Positions 1-8,260 of a stretch of DNA of 64,000 bases are shown piece by piece (within the stretch, counting starts at the first letter, position 1; every line of letters begins with the position of its first letter). Under the pieces are notes generated by a model. That model was given only the letters and a program-made list of their open reading frames with translations. It was not told where the DNA came from and ran no database searches. The position numbers and the translations under genes are program-made. Location: assembly GCF_013033515.1 (NCBI RefSeq), contig NZ_WQEG01000004.1, positions 186,001 through 250,000 on the forward strand, in the 5' to 3' direction. The stretch comes from Ruegeria sp. HKCCA6707 (GTDB lineage Bacteria; Pseudomonadota; Alphaproteobacteria; Rhodobacterales; Rhodobacteraceae).

Positions 1-248
1 AACAAAAAGACGCCCGAGAGCAGAAAAAGAATGAAATCACCCCGGATTTTTGCGATCCGCGTACCCAGCAGCGACATGATCAGATAAAAAACGGTCACGA
101 TCACCAATATCTGCATAATGTTCATCAACACAGCCAGCACGGCATTGGAATGCTGCGACCGTATGTTTCGTACGATCGCATGAAACACCAATTCCATCGT
201 GGTGAAGGCGCCGCCCAGAAGCGATTGGTTTCGCTCAAACTTGAACAC
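1..248 (-). CDS. KpsM-like polysaccharide ABC exporter permease, 3'-truncated by window edge
   Basis: The reading frame starts at a GTG (248-246), just after an in-frame TGA at 260-258, and runs off the left edge. The visible N-terminus includes FTTMELVFHAIVRNIRSQHS, then a hydrophobic segment ending FYLIMSLLGTRIAKIRGDF. This arrangement (short cytosolic head, amphipathic helix, first membrane span, then IRGDF) is characteristic of the inner-membrane permease of group 2 capsule or related polysaccharide ABC exporters. An AGCAGGA sequence precedes the GTG. The gene diverges from cysQ and the glycosyltransferase cluster, which fits export of the polymer those genes help to make. Only about 82 residues are visible, so the substrate cannot be judged. 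Confidence 0.72.
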   Translation of the reverse strand, partial: MFKFERNQSLLGGAFTTMELVFHAIVRNIRSQHSNAVLAVLMNIMQILVIVTVFYLIMSLLGTRIAKIRGDFILFLLSGVFL

Positions 249-295
249 GGGTTTTGGTCATCCTGCTGTTTGGCCAACAATCTGGCACGAAATTC

Positions 296-324
296 TTGCT
301 GTTCCGTTTCCAGCGCATCATAAG
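296..324 (+). promoter_or_regulatory. Candidate promoter for the cysQ cluster
   Basis: TTGCTG (296-301), a 17-nt spacer and CATAAG (319-324) resemble a housekeeping sigma-70-type promoter. It lies about 45 nt upstream of the cysQ GTG, in the divergent gap with the permease gene. The match is only moderate. Confidence 0.3.
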
Positions 325-369
325 TCCGTCAGGATTTTGGATCAACAAACCCCGTGAACGGAGCAATTT

Positions 370-1167
370 GTGACTTACGACGCGCTAATTCCTGTCATCA
401 GACGTCTGGCTTTGGAAGCTGGCGACACGATTATGAAGATTTATGATGCGGATGATTTCGACGTCAAAGTCAAATCCGATGCCAGCCCCGTGACCGAGGC
501 GGATGAGGCTGCCGATGCCCTGATCTCGGCCGGCTTACGCGCTGCCTTCCCTGATATTCTACTGGTCACCGAAGAACAGGCTGCCTCGCATTCCGAAAAG
601 GGCGACACATTCCTGATCGTCGATCCCCTGGACGGCACCAAAGAGTTCATCAACCGACGCGGTGATTTTACCGTTAATATCGCGCTGGTAGAAAACGGTG
701 TACCGACGCGCGGCGTGGTTTATGCGCCTGCGAAAGGTCGAATGTTCTATACGCAGCCCGATGGTCAGGCGGTCGAAGAGACCGGTTCTCTGGACAAAGA
801 TGCTCCTGGCCCAGTCACCGCGATATCAGTGTCTAAACCGGATAATTCTTCCCTGATGATCGTCGCATCCAAATCGCACCGCGATCAGGCGACCGAAGAC
901 TACATCAACAAATATCAGGTCAAAGACAGCAAAAGTGCAGGCTCGTCCCTGAAATTCTGTCTGGTGGCGACAGGTGAGGCTGATCTTTATCCCCGCGTCG
1001 GTCGCACGATGGAGTGGGACACGGCTGCCGGTCATGCCGTTTTGGCAGGCGCCGGGGGCCAAGTTGTGCGCTTTGACGACCATACGCCGCTGAAATATGG
1101 CAAGGACGGCTATGCAAACCCGTTCTTTATTGCCTACGCTCCGGGTGTTGACCTGAAAGAGGCTTGA
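370..1167 (+). CDS. cysQ: 3'(2'),5'-bisphosphate nucleotidase CysQ
   Basis: CysQ hydrolyses 3'-phosphoadenosine 5'-phosphate (PAP), the product of PAPS-using sulfotransferases and PAPS reductase, to AMP and phosphate. The 265-residue protein is typical in length for this inositol-monophosphatase-like family. It shows the metal-binding acids in VTEADEAAD (41-49), EE at 68-69, the signature DPLDGTKEF (85-93) and the C-terminal WDTAAGHAVL (217-226). The GTG start is preceded by GGAG at a 6-nt gap. It is the first gene of a run with kdsB, galE, glycosyltransferases and a sulfotransferase, so its local role is probably to remove PAP made during polysaccharide sulfation. A general role in sulfate assimilation is also possible. 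Confidence 0.9.
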   Translation: MTYDALIPVIRRLALEAGDTIMKIYDADDFDVKVKSDASPVTEADEAADALISAGLRAAFPDILLVTEEQAASHSEKGDTFLIVDPLDGTKEFINRRGDFTVNIALVENGVPTRGVVYAPAKGRMFYTQPDGQAVEETGSLDKDAPGPVTAISVSKPDNSSLMIVASKSHRDQATEDYINKYQVKDSKSAGSSLKFCLVATGEADLYPRVGRTMEWDTAAGHAVLAGAGGQVVRFDDHTPLKYGKDGYANPFFIAYAPGVDLKEA

Positions 1168-1967
1168 TGTCTGTCCTGATTGCCATCCCTGCACGCTATG
1201 CCTCGACCCGGTATCCGGGCAAACCTTTGGTGCCACTGACCGGTGCAAGCGGCGTGTCGATGACGCTGATCGAACGCTCATGGCGCGCCGCCTGTTCGGT
1301 ATCGGGCGTGGACCGGGTGGTAGTGGCCACCGACGATGACCGCATTCGCGAGGTCTCGGAAGCGTTCGGGGCCGAGGTTGTGATGACGTCCGAAACCTGC
1401 GCCAACGGCACCGAACGCTGCGCCGAGACCCATGTGGCCTTGGGTGGCGGATACGATATTGTCGTCAACCTGCAAGGCGACGCGCCGCTGACGCCCCATT
1501 GGTTCATCGAAGATCTGGTCAAAGGTTTGAATGCCGCGCCCGAGGCGGAAATCGCCACCCCGGTCCTGCGCTGTGACGGAGACGCGTTGAACGGGCTGTT
1601 GAATGACCGCAAGCACGGGCGCGTCGGCGGCACCACCGCAGTATTCGGCACCGATCACAGCGCGCTTTATTTCTCGAAAGAGGTGATCCCGTTCACCTCA
1701 GACACCTATGCGGGTACCGACAAAACACCCGTATTCCACCATGTTGGGGTCTATGCATACCGCCCCGATGCATTGGCCGCCTATCCCGGCTGGCCCACCG
1801 GCCCGTTGGAAACCCTGGAAGGGCTGGAACAGCTGCGATTCATGGAAAACGGGCGCAAGGTCTTGTGTGTCGAGGTTGAGGCCAAAGGCCGCCAGTTCTG
1901 GGAATTGAACAACCCGCAAGACGTGGCCAAGATCGAAGAGATGATGGCCACGATGGGGTTGGAATGA
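1167..1967 (+). CDS. kdsB: 3-deoxy-manno-octulosonate cytidylyltransferase
   Basis: KdsB activates Kdo with CTP to give CMP-Kdo, the donor for lipopolysaccharide inner core and for the Kdo linkers of group 2 capsules. The N-terminal AIPARYASTRYPGKPL is the nucleotide-binding signature of the family, and NLQGDAPL carries the metal-binding Asp. The length of 266 residues is normal. ATG at 1167 shares its A with the cysQ TGA stop; a TTG one codon upstream is less likely. Its 3' end overlaps galE by 4 nt, which indicates translational coupling. A second kdsB dedicated to lipopolysaccharide may exist elsewhere in the genome; this cannot be seen here. Confidence 0.92.
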   Translation: MSVLIAIPARYASTRYPGKPLVPLTGASGVSMTLIERSWRAACSVSGVDRVVVATDDDRIREVSEAFGAEVVMTSETCANGTERCAETHVALGGGYDIVVNLQGDAPLTPHWFIEDLVKGLNAAPEAEIATPVLRCDGDALNGLLNDRKHGRVGGTTAVFGTDHSALYFSKEVIPFTSDTYAGTDKTPVFHHVGVYAYRPDALAAYPGWPTGPLETLEGLEQLRFMENGRKVLCVEVEAKGRQFWELNNPQDVAKIEEMMATMGLE

Positions 1968-2947
1968 CGCATATCCTTGTCACCGGTGGTGCGGGCTTTA
2001 TCGGCTCGCACGCATGCAAGGCGCTGGCGCAGGCGGGCTATATGCCCGTCACCTATGACAACCTCAGCACCGGCTGGCAAGATGCGGTCAAATTCGGGCC
2101 CTTTGAACAGGGCGACCTGCGCGACAGGGCGCGGTTGGATGAGGTGTTTGCCAAATATCAGCCCCAGGCCGTGATGCATTTTGCAGCCCTCAGCCAGGTG
2201 GGCGAGGCGATGTCCGAGCCCGGGCGCTACTGGGCCAACAACGTCATGGGCTCGTTGACGCTGATCGAAGCCGCTGTGGCCGCCGATTGCCTGAACTTCG
2301 TGTTTTCATCGACCTGCGCCACCTATGGCGATCAGGATAATGTGGTTCTGGACGAAAACAGCGCGCAATATCCCTTGAACGCCTATGGTGCCTCGAAGCG
2401 CGCGATTGAGGATATTCTGCGCGATTTCGGCGCCTCGCACGGGCTGAACCATGTGATCTTTCGCTATTTCAACGTGGCCGGCGCCGACCCTGACGGCGAG
2501 GTGGGCGAGTTTCACCGCCCCGAGACGCACCTGATCCCGCTGATGTTGGATGCGATTGATGGCAAACGCGACGCGTTGACCGTGTTTGGCACCGATTATG
2601 ACACGCCGGATGGCACGTGCATCCGGGATTATGTGCATGTCTGCGATCTGGTGGACGCCCATGTGTTGGGGCTGGAATGGCTGAAATCCGGCAAGGGCTC
2701 TCGCGTGTTCAACCTTGGCACGGGTTCGGGGTTTTCGGTGATGGAGGTGATCGAGAAATCGCGGACAGTGACCAACCGCGCCGTGCCCCATTCTATTGGA
2801 AACCGCCGCGCAGGCGATTGCACCCGGCTTGTATCCGGCTCTGACCGGGCAAGGGATGAGCTGGGGTGGAACGCAAAAAGATCAACGTTAGAGACGATGA
2901 TCGCAGATGCCTGGCGCTGGCATCAGAACGGATCCTACGAAAAATGA
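1964..2947 (+). CDS. galE: UDP-glucose 4-epimerase family protein (GalE-like)
   Basis: This is a short-chain dehydrogenase/reductase-type nucleotide-sugar epimerase of 327 residues. It has the NAD-binding GGAGFIGS (8-15), the catalytic Ser/Thr region FSSTCATYG and the YGASK catalytic Tyr141/Lys145 pair. RYFNVAGADPDGEVGE is typical of GalE rather than of dehydratases. It would interconvert UDP-Glc/UDP-Gal or the N-acetyl forms to supply sugar donors. It overlaps kdsB by 4 nt and is followed within 10 nt by a glycosyltransferase, so it belongs to the same operon. The exact sugar cannot be settled from sequence. Confidence 0.9.
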   Translation: MTHILVTGGAGFIGSHACKALAQAGYMPVTYDNLSTGWQDAVKFGPFEQGDLRDRARLDEVFAKYQPQAVMHFAALSQVGEAMSEPGRYWANNVMGSLTLIEAAVAADCLNFVFSSTCATYGDQDNVVLDENSAQYPLNAYGASKRAIEDILRDFGASHGLNHVIFRYFNVAGADPDGEVGEFHRPETHLIPLMLDAIDGKRDALTVFGTDYDTPDGTCIRDYVHVCDLVDAHVLGLEWLKSGKGSRVFNLGTGSGFSVMEVIEKSRTVTNRAVPHSIGNRRAGDCTRLVSGSDRARDELGWNAKRSTLETMIADAWRWHQNGSYEK

Positions 2948-2954
2948 GCGGCAC

Positions 2955-3989
2955 GTGACGGCGGCGGGCTGGATGCAGCTTTATCGGCTGCGCCTGCGGC
3001 GCAAACGCTTGCTCTGGCGGTCCTTTCGCAGTCGTCACGCGCTGACGAAACTGTCCAACCGCACCCGTCTGATCGCGCCGGACGCCATTTTGGCCTTTAC
3101 CACCCTGCGCAACGAAATCACCCGTCTGCCCTGGTTTCTGCACCACTACCGACGCTTGGGGGTCGATCATTTCCTGATGGTCGACAACCAAAGCGACGAT
3201 GGCACCGCAGAATTCCTGATAGAACAGCCTGACGTATCCTTGTGGCAAACCCCGGCAAGCTATCGCACGGCGCGGTTTGGTGTCGATTGGCTAACCTGGC
3301 TCCAGATGCGTTTTGCGCAGGACCATTGGGCCCTGACTGTGGATGCAGACGAATTGCTGACCTATGCCGGATCCGATAAGCATCCGCTGACCGATCTGAC
3401 AAAGCTTTTGCAGTCCCGGGGCCAGAACGCCTTTGGCACATTGATGTTGGATCTTTACCCCAAAGGGCCGCTGGGGCAGCAGAGATATGATCCCGGCACC
3501 GATCCGACAGAAGTTCTGAACTGGTTTGACGCGGGCCCGTACCGCGCGCAAAGGCAAGAACCATTGGGCAATCTGTGGGTTCAAGGTGGTGTGCGGGAAC
3601 GGGCCTTCTTTACCGACAAGCCAGAGCGATCGCCGACCCTGAACAAGATCCCGCTGATCCGGTGGCACCGTCATTATGCTTATGTAAATTCGACACATTC
3701 CGCCCTGCCGCGCGATTTGAACTTTGCCTATGATGGGCCTGCCGGCAAAGCTGCTTCTGGTGTGTTGCTGCACACCAAGTTTCTGCCGGAAGTCGTTGCA
3801 AAATCCAGCATCGAAAAGGCGCGACGGCAGCATTTCCACGACCCCGATCAATTTGCCCCCTACTATGACGGGATCAGCGACGCGCCCGATCTTTGGACCG
3901 GTCAGTCGACGCGGTTTGAAGGCGGCGCGCAGCTGCAAAACCTTGGTCTGATGTCCGAAATCGACTGGTCACTGCCCGCGGGGACGTAA
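2955..3989 (+). CDS. Glycosyltransferase, family 2-like (tandem copy 1)
   Basis: The protein starts with a basic leader (LYRLRLRRKR), then the motif TLRNEITRLPWFLHHYRRLG, then VDNQSDDGT, and a DADE acidic motif that should hold the metal and sugar nucleotide. This pattern belongs to the GT2-like Pfam group often labelled Glyco_tranf_2_4. GTG at 2955 was chosen because the paralogue at 4113 also begins about seven codons before the Arg/Lys-rich leader; ATG at 2973 is the alternative. No signal peptide or membrane span is visible, so it is probably cytosolic or peripherally bound. Acceptor and donor are unknown. It lies 7 nt after galE. Confidence 0.82.
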   Translation: MTAAGWMQLYRLRLRRKRLLWRSFRSRHALTKLSNRTRLIAPDAILAFTTLRNEITRLPWFLHHYRRLGVDHFLMVDNQSDDGTAEFLIEQPDVSLWQTPASYRTARFGVDWLTWLQMRFAQDHWALTVDADELLTYAGSDKHPLTDLTKLLQSRGQNAFGTLMLDLYPKGPLGQQRYDPGTDPTEVLNWFDAGPYRAQRQEPLGNLWVQGGVRERAFFTDKPERSPTLNKIPLIRWHRHYAYVNSTHSALPRDLNFAYDGPAGKAASGVLLHTKFLPEVVAKSSIEKARRQHFHDPDQFAPYYDGISDAPDLWTGQSTRFEGGAQLQNLGLMSEIDWSLPAGT

Positions 3990-4112
3990 ACCGGTTTTAA
4001 ACCCGTTGCCTCATAGGCTTGAAAAATGGCATAACACGGCAATTGCCCGGGTACTTTCAGGCCGTATCCAACATTGGGCATGCTCGCGTTTCAGAAAAGG
4101 TGGGGCAGTCGC

Positions 4113-5123
4113 GTGAGCCTTTTGGACTCCTATCGCATGAGATTGCGGCGCAAGCGCCGTTTGATCCGGTGTGTGCGCAAGCGACGTGAACTCAAACCCC
4201 TCCGCAATGCGACCAAGTCGATCCGCCCCGATGACATCCTCCTGGTCTGTGTCGTGCGGAACGAAAAAATCCGGCTGCCGTATTTTCTGGACTATTACCG
4301 GCGGTTGGGTGTCGATCACTTTCTGTTTGTCGACAATGACAGCACAGACGGAACCGCCGAGTTTCTGACCAGTCAGTCTGACGTTTCAACCTGGAGCACG
4401 ACCGCCAGCTATCGCAAATCCACCTATGGGATCGATTGGTCGAACTATCTGCTGCGGAAATATGCGCATGGCCATTGGGTTCTGACGGTCGACCCGGATG
4501 AGTTCTTTGTCTATCCCTTCTGCGACAGCCGCCCGATCCGCGCCCTGACAGATTGGCTGCAAGGCACTGGTGTGCGCAGTTTTGGGACGATGCTGATCGA
4601 CATGTACCCAAAAGGCCGGATCGAGGATGTACCCTATCGCGAGGGGCAAGATCCGTTTGAGATCGCCCAGTGGTTCGATTCTGGCAACTACATGATCACG
4701 CGGAACCCCACTTACGGCAATCTCTGGATTCAGGGCGGGGCGCGGGCGCGTGTGTTTTTTCAGGACACCCCAAAGAAAGCGCCGGCGCTGAACAAGATCC
4801 CGCTGGTCAAATGGAACCGACGCTATGCCTATGTCAGTTCAACCCACTCGCTTTTGCCACGCGGGTTGAACCAGGTCTACGAAGAGGCAGGTGGTGAAAA
4901 AACCTGTGGGGTTTTGTTGCACGCCAAGCTGATTGACACGTTGGGTGCCAAAGCAAAGGAAGAGGTTGCACGCGGCGAACATTATCGCGGGTCCGGTGAA
5001 TATCAGGCCTATGCCGATCAGCTCGACGCGCAGCCGGTATTCTGGAATGACTGGTCCGAGAAATATCTGAACTGGCGTCAGCTTGAGATTTTGGGGCTGA
5101 TGTCGAAAGGAAACTGGGCATGA
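4113..5123 (+). CDS. Glycosyltransferase, family 2-like (tandem copy 2)
   Basis: It is a close paralogue of the preceding gene: VVRNEKIRLPYFLDYYRRLG, VDNDSTDGT and DPDE sit at the same positions, and the later LNKIPL and STHS segments are shared. This points to an old tandem duplication. The chosen GTG start (4113) aligns with copy 1; an ATG at 4080 in the same frame would add 11 residues. A 123-nt gap separates it from copy 1, the only sizeable gap in this cluster, and I see no convincing promoter there. Its stop overlaps the next gene by 4 nt. Substrate unknown; both copies lack membrane spans. Confidence 0.82.
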   Translation: MSLLDSYRMRLRRKRRLIRCVRKRRELKPLRNATKSIRPDDILLVCVVRNEKIRLPYFLDYYRRLGVDHFLFVDNDSTDGTAEFLTSQSDVSTWSTTASYRKSTYGIDWSNYLLRKYAHGHWVLTVDPDEFFVYPFCDSRPIRALTDWLQGTGVRSFGTMLIDMYPKGRIEDVPYREGQDPFEIAQWFDSGNYMITRNPTYGNLWIQGGARARVFFQDTPKKAPALNKIPLVKWNRRYAYVSSTHSLLPRGLNQVYEEAGGEKTCGVLLHAKLIDTLGAKAKEEVARGEHYRGSGEYQAYADQLDAQPVFWNDWSEKYLNWRQLEILGLMSKGNWA

Positions 5124-6820
5124 ACAGCCTTGGCGTCGTAATGCTTGTGCATGCGGATCTGGATCGCGCAGAACAGATCGCGCGGCATTGGACCGCCTCG
5201 GGCTGCCCTGTTGTGATCCATGTGGACCGCAAAGTTCAAAACGATGTCTATTCAGCCTTTGCTACCGCCTGTGCCAACGATCCTCTGATCCGGTTTTCCA
5301 AGCGCCATATCTGCGAATGGGGAGGCTGGGGCATCGTCGCGGCTTCTCAAAGTGCAGCAGAACAATTGTTGTACAGTTTCCCGAATGTGCGGCACGTGTT
5401 CCTGTCATCGGGCGCCTGCTTGCCCTTGCGTCCGATCCCCGAGTTGATCGACTATCTGGCTGAACGCCCCCGCGTCGATTTCATCGAAAGCGCGACGACT
5501 GCGGACGTGACCTGGACGATCGGTGGGCTGGATCTGGAACGGTTTACGCTGCGCTTCCCGTTTTCCTGGCGCAAGCAGCGCAAACTCTTCGATTTTTATG
5601 TCAGGGTACAACGCTCATTGGGTGTGCGGCGCAAGATCCCCGAAGGGTTGGTGCCGCATATGGGTAGCCAATGGTGGTGCCTGACCCGGCAAACCCTGTC
5701 TGCGATCCTGCAAGACCCAAAGCGCAAAAGCTATGACAACTATTTCCGCCGCGTTTGGATCCCGGATGAAAGCTATTTTCAGACCCTGACACGGCTCTAT
5801 TCAACGCATATCGAAAGCCGATCCCTGACGCTTTCGAAGTTTGACTATCAGGGGCGTCCACATGTGTTTTATGACGATCACCTGCAATTGCTGCGACGAT
5901 CTGATTGTTTTGTGGCCCGCAAGATCTGGCCTCGGGCCGAGCGGCTGTATCAGGCCTTTCTGACCGATCAGGCCAGCGCCATCAAACCGGCTGAACCAAA
6001 CCCCGGCAAAATTGATCGGCTATTTGCCAAAGCGGTCGACAGGCGCACCAAAGGCCGCGAGGGGCTTTATATGCAAGGTCGTTTCCCGCGACATCGAAAA
6101 GGCAGCGCGCTGACCGCATTTCCATATTCGGTCTTTCAGGGCTTTGCAGAATTGTTTGAAGATTTCGAACCTTGGTTGGCAAATACTACAAGCGCCTGCG
6201 TCCACGGGCATCTGTTCGATCCAACCGGCGCCAAGTTTGCAAGTAACGAAGCAACGACAACAGGAGGGCTCAGCTCCTGTGCTAAGCTACGTGACTACAA
6301 CCCCGAGGCGTTCTTATCGAACCTCATCTGGAACACGCGCGGCGAACGACAGTGTTTTCAGTTTGGCCCATTTGATACGCAAAAGATCTGCAGTTTTCTG
6401 GCACAGGACAAAAACGCTCAGATATCGGTAATTTCCGGTGCATGGGCATTGCCACTTTTCCGATCAAACTTGAATTTTGCGGATATCCGCGCTCGATCTG
6501 CGCGATTACAGCAGATCGAAAGCAAACAGCTACAGGCTTTGGCAACAGCGCGCAGCGGTACAAGGATCCGGATCTGGTCGCTGGCGGAGTTCGTTGAATC
6601 TCCGATGGAGTACTTGCAGGTCGTGGTAGAGGATATCGGAATAACCCAACCGAACCACCTTGCCGAAGCGCCAAAAATGGTCGACCTGACAGGGTTTGGT
6701 AAGTTCATGAAAAATTTGAAAAATCAGGGCATGCACCCGTATCTGGTTGGCGATTTCCCCGAAGACGACATCTTTGGATCCAGATCCAAAACCTACACAA
6801 AACCCTATCTTGTACAGTAG
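5120..6820 (+). CDS. GT14 (core-2/I-branching)-like glycosyltransferase with large C-terminal domain
   Basis: The first 250 or so residues resemble the Branch/GT14 family of beta-1,6-N-acetylglucosaminyltransferase-like enzymes: VVMLVHADLDRAEQIARHW, VVIHVDRK, FLSSGACLPLRP, MGSQWWCLTR and IPDESYFQTL are the expected blocks. Residues 290-566 form a second region that I recognise only as a Rhodobacteraceae-type domain of unknown function (I believe DUF5927, unchecked). It includes FPYSVFQGFAELF, FDPTGAKFAS and QCFQFGPFDT. The 3' third is visibly more AT-rich than its neighbours. The start overlaps the preceding stop by 4 nt and a sulfotransferase follows 6 nt later. A protein that both transfers a sugar and performs a second step on the same glycan is a reasonable inference, not shown. 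Confidence 0.78.
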   Translation: MNSLGVVMLVHADLDRAEQIARHWTASGCPVVIHVDRKVQNDVYSAFATACANDPLIRFSKRHICEWGGWGIVAASQSAAEQLLYSFPNVRHVFLSSGACLPLRPIPELIDYLAERPRVDFIESATTADVTWTIGGLDLERFTLRFPFSWRKQRKLFDFYVRVQRSLGVRRKIPEGLVPHMGSQWWCLTRQTLSAILQDPKRKSYDNYFRRVWIPDESYFQTLTRLYSTHIESRSLTLSKFDYQGRPHVFYDDHLQLLRRSDCFVARKIWPRAERLYQAFLTDQASAIKPAEPNPGKIDRLFAKAVDRRTKGREGLYMQGRFPRHRKGSALTAFPYSVFQGFAELFEDFEPWLANTTSACVHGHLFDPTGAKFASNEATTTGGLSSCAKLRDYNPEAFLSNLIWNTRGERQCFQFGPFDTQKICSFLAQDKNAQISVISGAWALPLFRSNLNFADIRARSARLQQIESKQLQALATARSGTRIRIWSLAEFVESPMEYLQVVVEDIGITQPNHLAEAPKMVDLTGFGKFMKNLKNQGMHPYLVGDFPEDDIFGSRSKTYTKPYLVQ

Positions 6821-6826
6821 CCCGGT

Positions 6827-8260
6827 ATGACGGACGCGTTCGACTATTTCATCGTTTTGGCGGACATGCGCACCGGATCGAACCAGCTGGAATCCAACCT
6901 GAACGCGTTGGACGGTGTCACCTGTCATGGTGAGGCGTTCAACCCCTATTTCATTGGGTTGCCCAAGCTGGATCAGCTTCTGGGCTTTACCCTTGAGGAC
7001 CGCGATCGTGATCCGCTGGCTTTTCTGGAAACGATCAAATCGACCCCCGGAGCGCTCAACGGGTTTCGCTTTTTCAGCACACATGACACCCGCGTACTGA
7101 CACCGGCCCTGGATGATCAGCGCTGCGCAAAGATCGTTCTGACACGAAACCCGTTGGACAGTTACGTGTCGTGGAAAATCGCCGTAGCGACCAAACAGTG
7201 GAAGCTGGTGAACATCAAACAGCGTCGCGAGGCCCAGATTGAATTTGACGCCGATGAGTTCTTTGAAGAGATGGAGCAGCGGCAAAGCTTTCAACTAACC
7301 GTGCTGAACCATTTGCAGAGAACCGGGCAAACGCCCTTTTACATCGGGTATGACGATCTCAACGATGTTGAGGTTCTTAACGGGCTGGCAAAGTGGCTCG
7401 GGGTATCCGCGCGGCTCGATGCTTCGCAGCAGCATCTAAAACGGCAAAACCCGACATCTGCTTTGGACAAAGTGACCAACCCAGACGCCATGGAACAAGC
7501 CGTCGCCAAGCTGGATCGCTTCAACCTGTACCAGGTTCCAAATTTCGAACCGCGCCGGGGCCCGTCTGTCCCTCGATACGTGGCAGCACCCAAATCCGCG
7601 TTGATGTATTTACCCGTGCGCGGCGGGCCAGAGGCCGAGGTTGCGAATTGGCTGGCCAATTTGGACGGTGCCGAAACAGGTGCGCTTCTGACAGATCGGG
7701 GTCAAAAACAGGTGCGGACTTGGATGAAAACCCATCCGGGCCATCGCAAGTTCACTGTACTGCGTCATCCGTTGGCCCGTGCCCATGCGGTGTTTTGCAC
7801 TCGGATTGTGAATACGGGGCCGGACGCCTATGTCGCGATCCGCAATATGCTACGCAATCGCTACAAGCTGCCACTTCCCGGCACTGTTACACCGGAGAAT
7901 TACTCGGTTGAACAGCACCGCGAGGCGTTTTCGGCGTTCTTGCGCATCATGCGCAACGTGTTGGCAGGACAAACGCCAATTCGGGTCGACGGGTTATGGT
8001 GCAGCCAGGCGCAGACGCTGCAGGGCATTGCCGCGTTTACGTTGCCTGACATGATCCTGCGCGAGGATGAGATGAAAACCGTCCTGCCCGACCTTGCCCG
8101 GCAATTGGGTCATGCTACACCACCTGAACCCGAACACGCGCCAGCCGACAGCCCGTTCGCATTGTCGCAGATTTATAACGCCCAGCTAGAAACGCTGGCG
8201 GTCGAAGCCTACCAGCGCGACTATCAGATGTTTGGGTTTTCAGACTGGAAACCGCTTTAG
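6827..8260 (+). CDS. Sulfotransferase with Stf0-like N-terminal and second sulfotransferase-like C-terminal half
   Basis: Residues 1-245 or so look like a Stf0-type PAPS-dependent sulfotransferase. FIVLADMRTGSNQLESNL is the 5'-phosphosulfate-binding loop, and KIVLTRNPLDSYVSWKIA is the 3'-phosphate-binding segment. The C-terminal half has a second such segment, FTVLRHPLARAHAVFCTRI, as in sulfotransferase family 2, but the position of its first loop reads LMYLPVRGGPEAEV, which lacks the usual Lys/Ser/Thr. The second half may therefore be catalytically weak or structural. No signal peptide is seen. Released PAP would be cleared by CysQ, encoded at the head of the same run. The stop codon region overlaps the convergent L,D-transpeptidase gene by 4 nt. 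Confidence 0.8.
   Translation: MTDAFDYFIVLADMRTGSNQLESNLNALDGVTCHGEAFNPYFIGLPKLDQLLGFTLEDRDRDPLAFLETIKSTPGALNGFRFFSTHDTRVLTPALDDQRCAKIVLTRNPLDSYVSWKIAVATKQWKLVNIKQRREAQIEFDADEFFEEMEQRQSFQLTVLNHLQRTGQTPFYIGYDDLNDVEVLNGLAKWLGVSARLDASQQHLKRQNPTSALDKVTNPDAMEQAVAKLDRFNLYQVPNFEPRRGPSVPRYVAAPKSALMYLPVRGGPEAEVANWLANLDGAETGALLTDRGQKQVRTWMKTHPGHRKFTVLRHPLARAHAVFCTRIVNTGPDAYVAIRNMLRNRYKLPLPGTVTPENYSVEQHREAFSAFLRIMRNVLAGQTPIRVDGLWCSQAQTLQGIAAFTLPDMILREDEMKTVLPDLARQLGHATPPEPEHAPADSPFALSQIYNAQLETLAVEAYQRDYQMFGFSDWKPL

Noticed and set aside
249-369. Small ORF upstream of the permease on the minus strand (DALETEQQEFRARLLAKQQ)
   Set aside because: It has no start codon after its upstream stop and continues out of frame into the permease; plausible composition alone is not enough.
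826-1281. 151-codon minus-strand frame across cysQ and kdsB
   Set aside because: It lies opposite two clearly identified genes and shows no recognisable domain; it is a mirror frame of GC-rich coding sequence.
6530-7294. 254-codon minus-strand frame under the GT14-like and sulfotransferase genes
   Set aside because: Opposite two genes with strong motifs; the translated product has no family signature and no ribosome site was noted.
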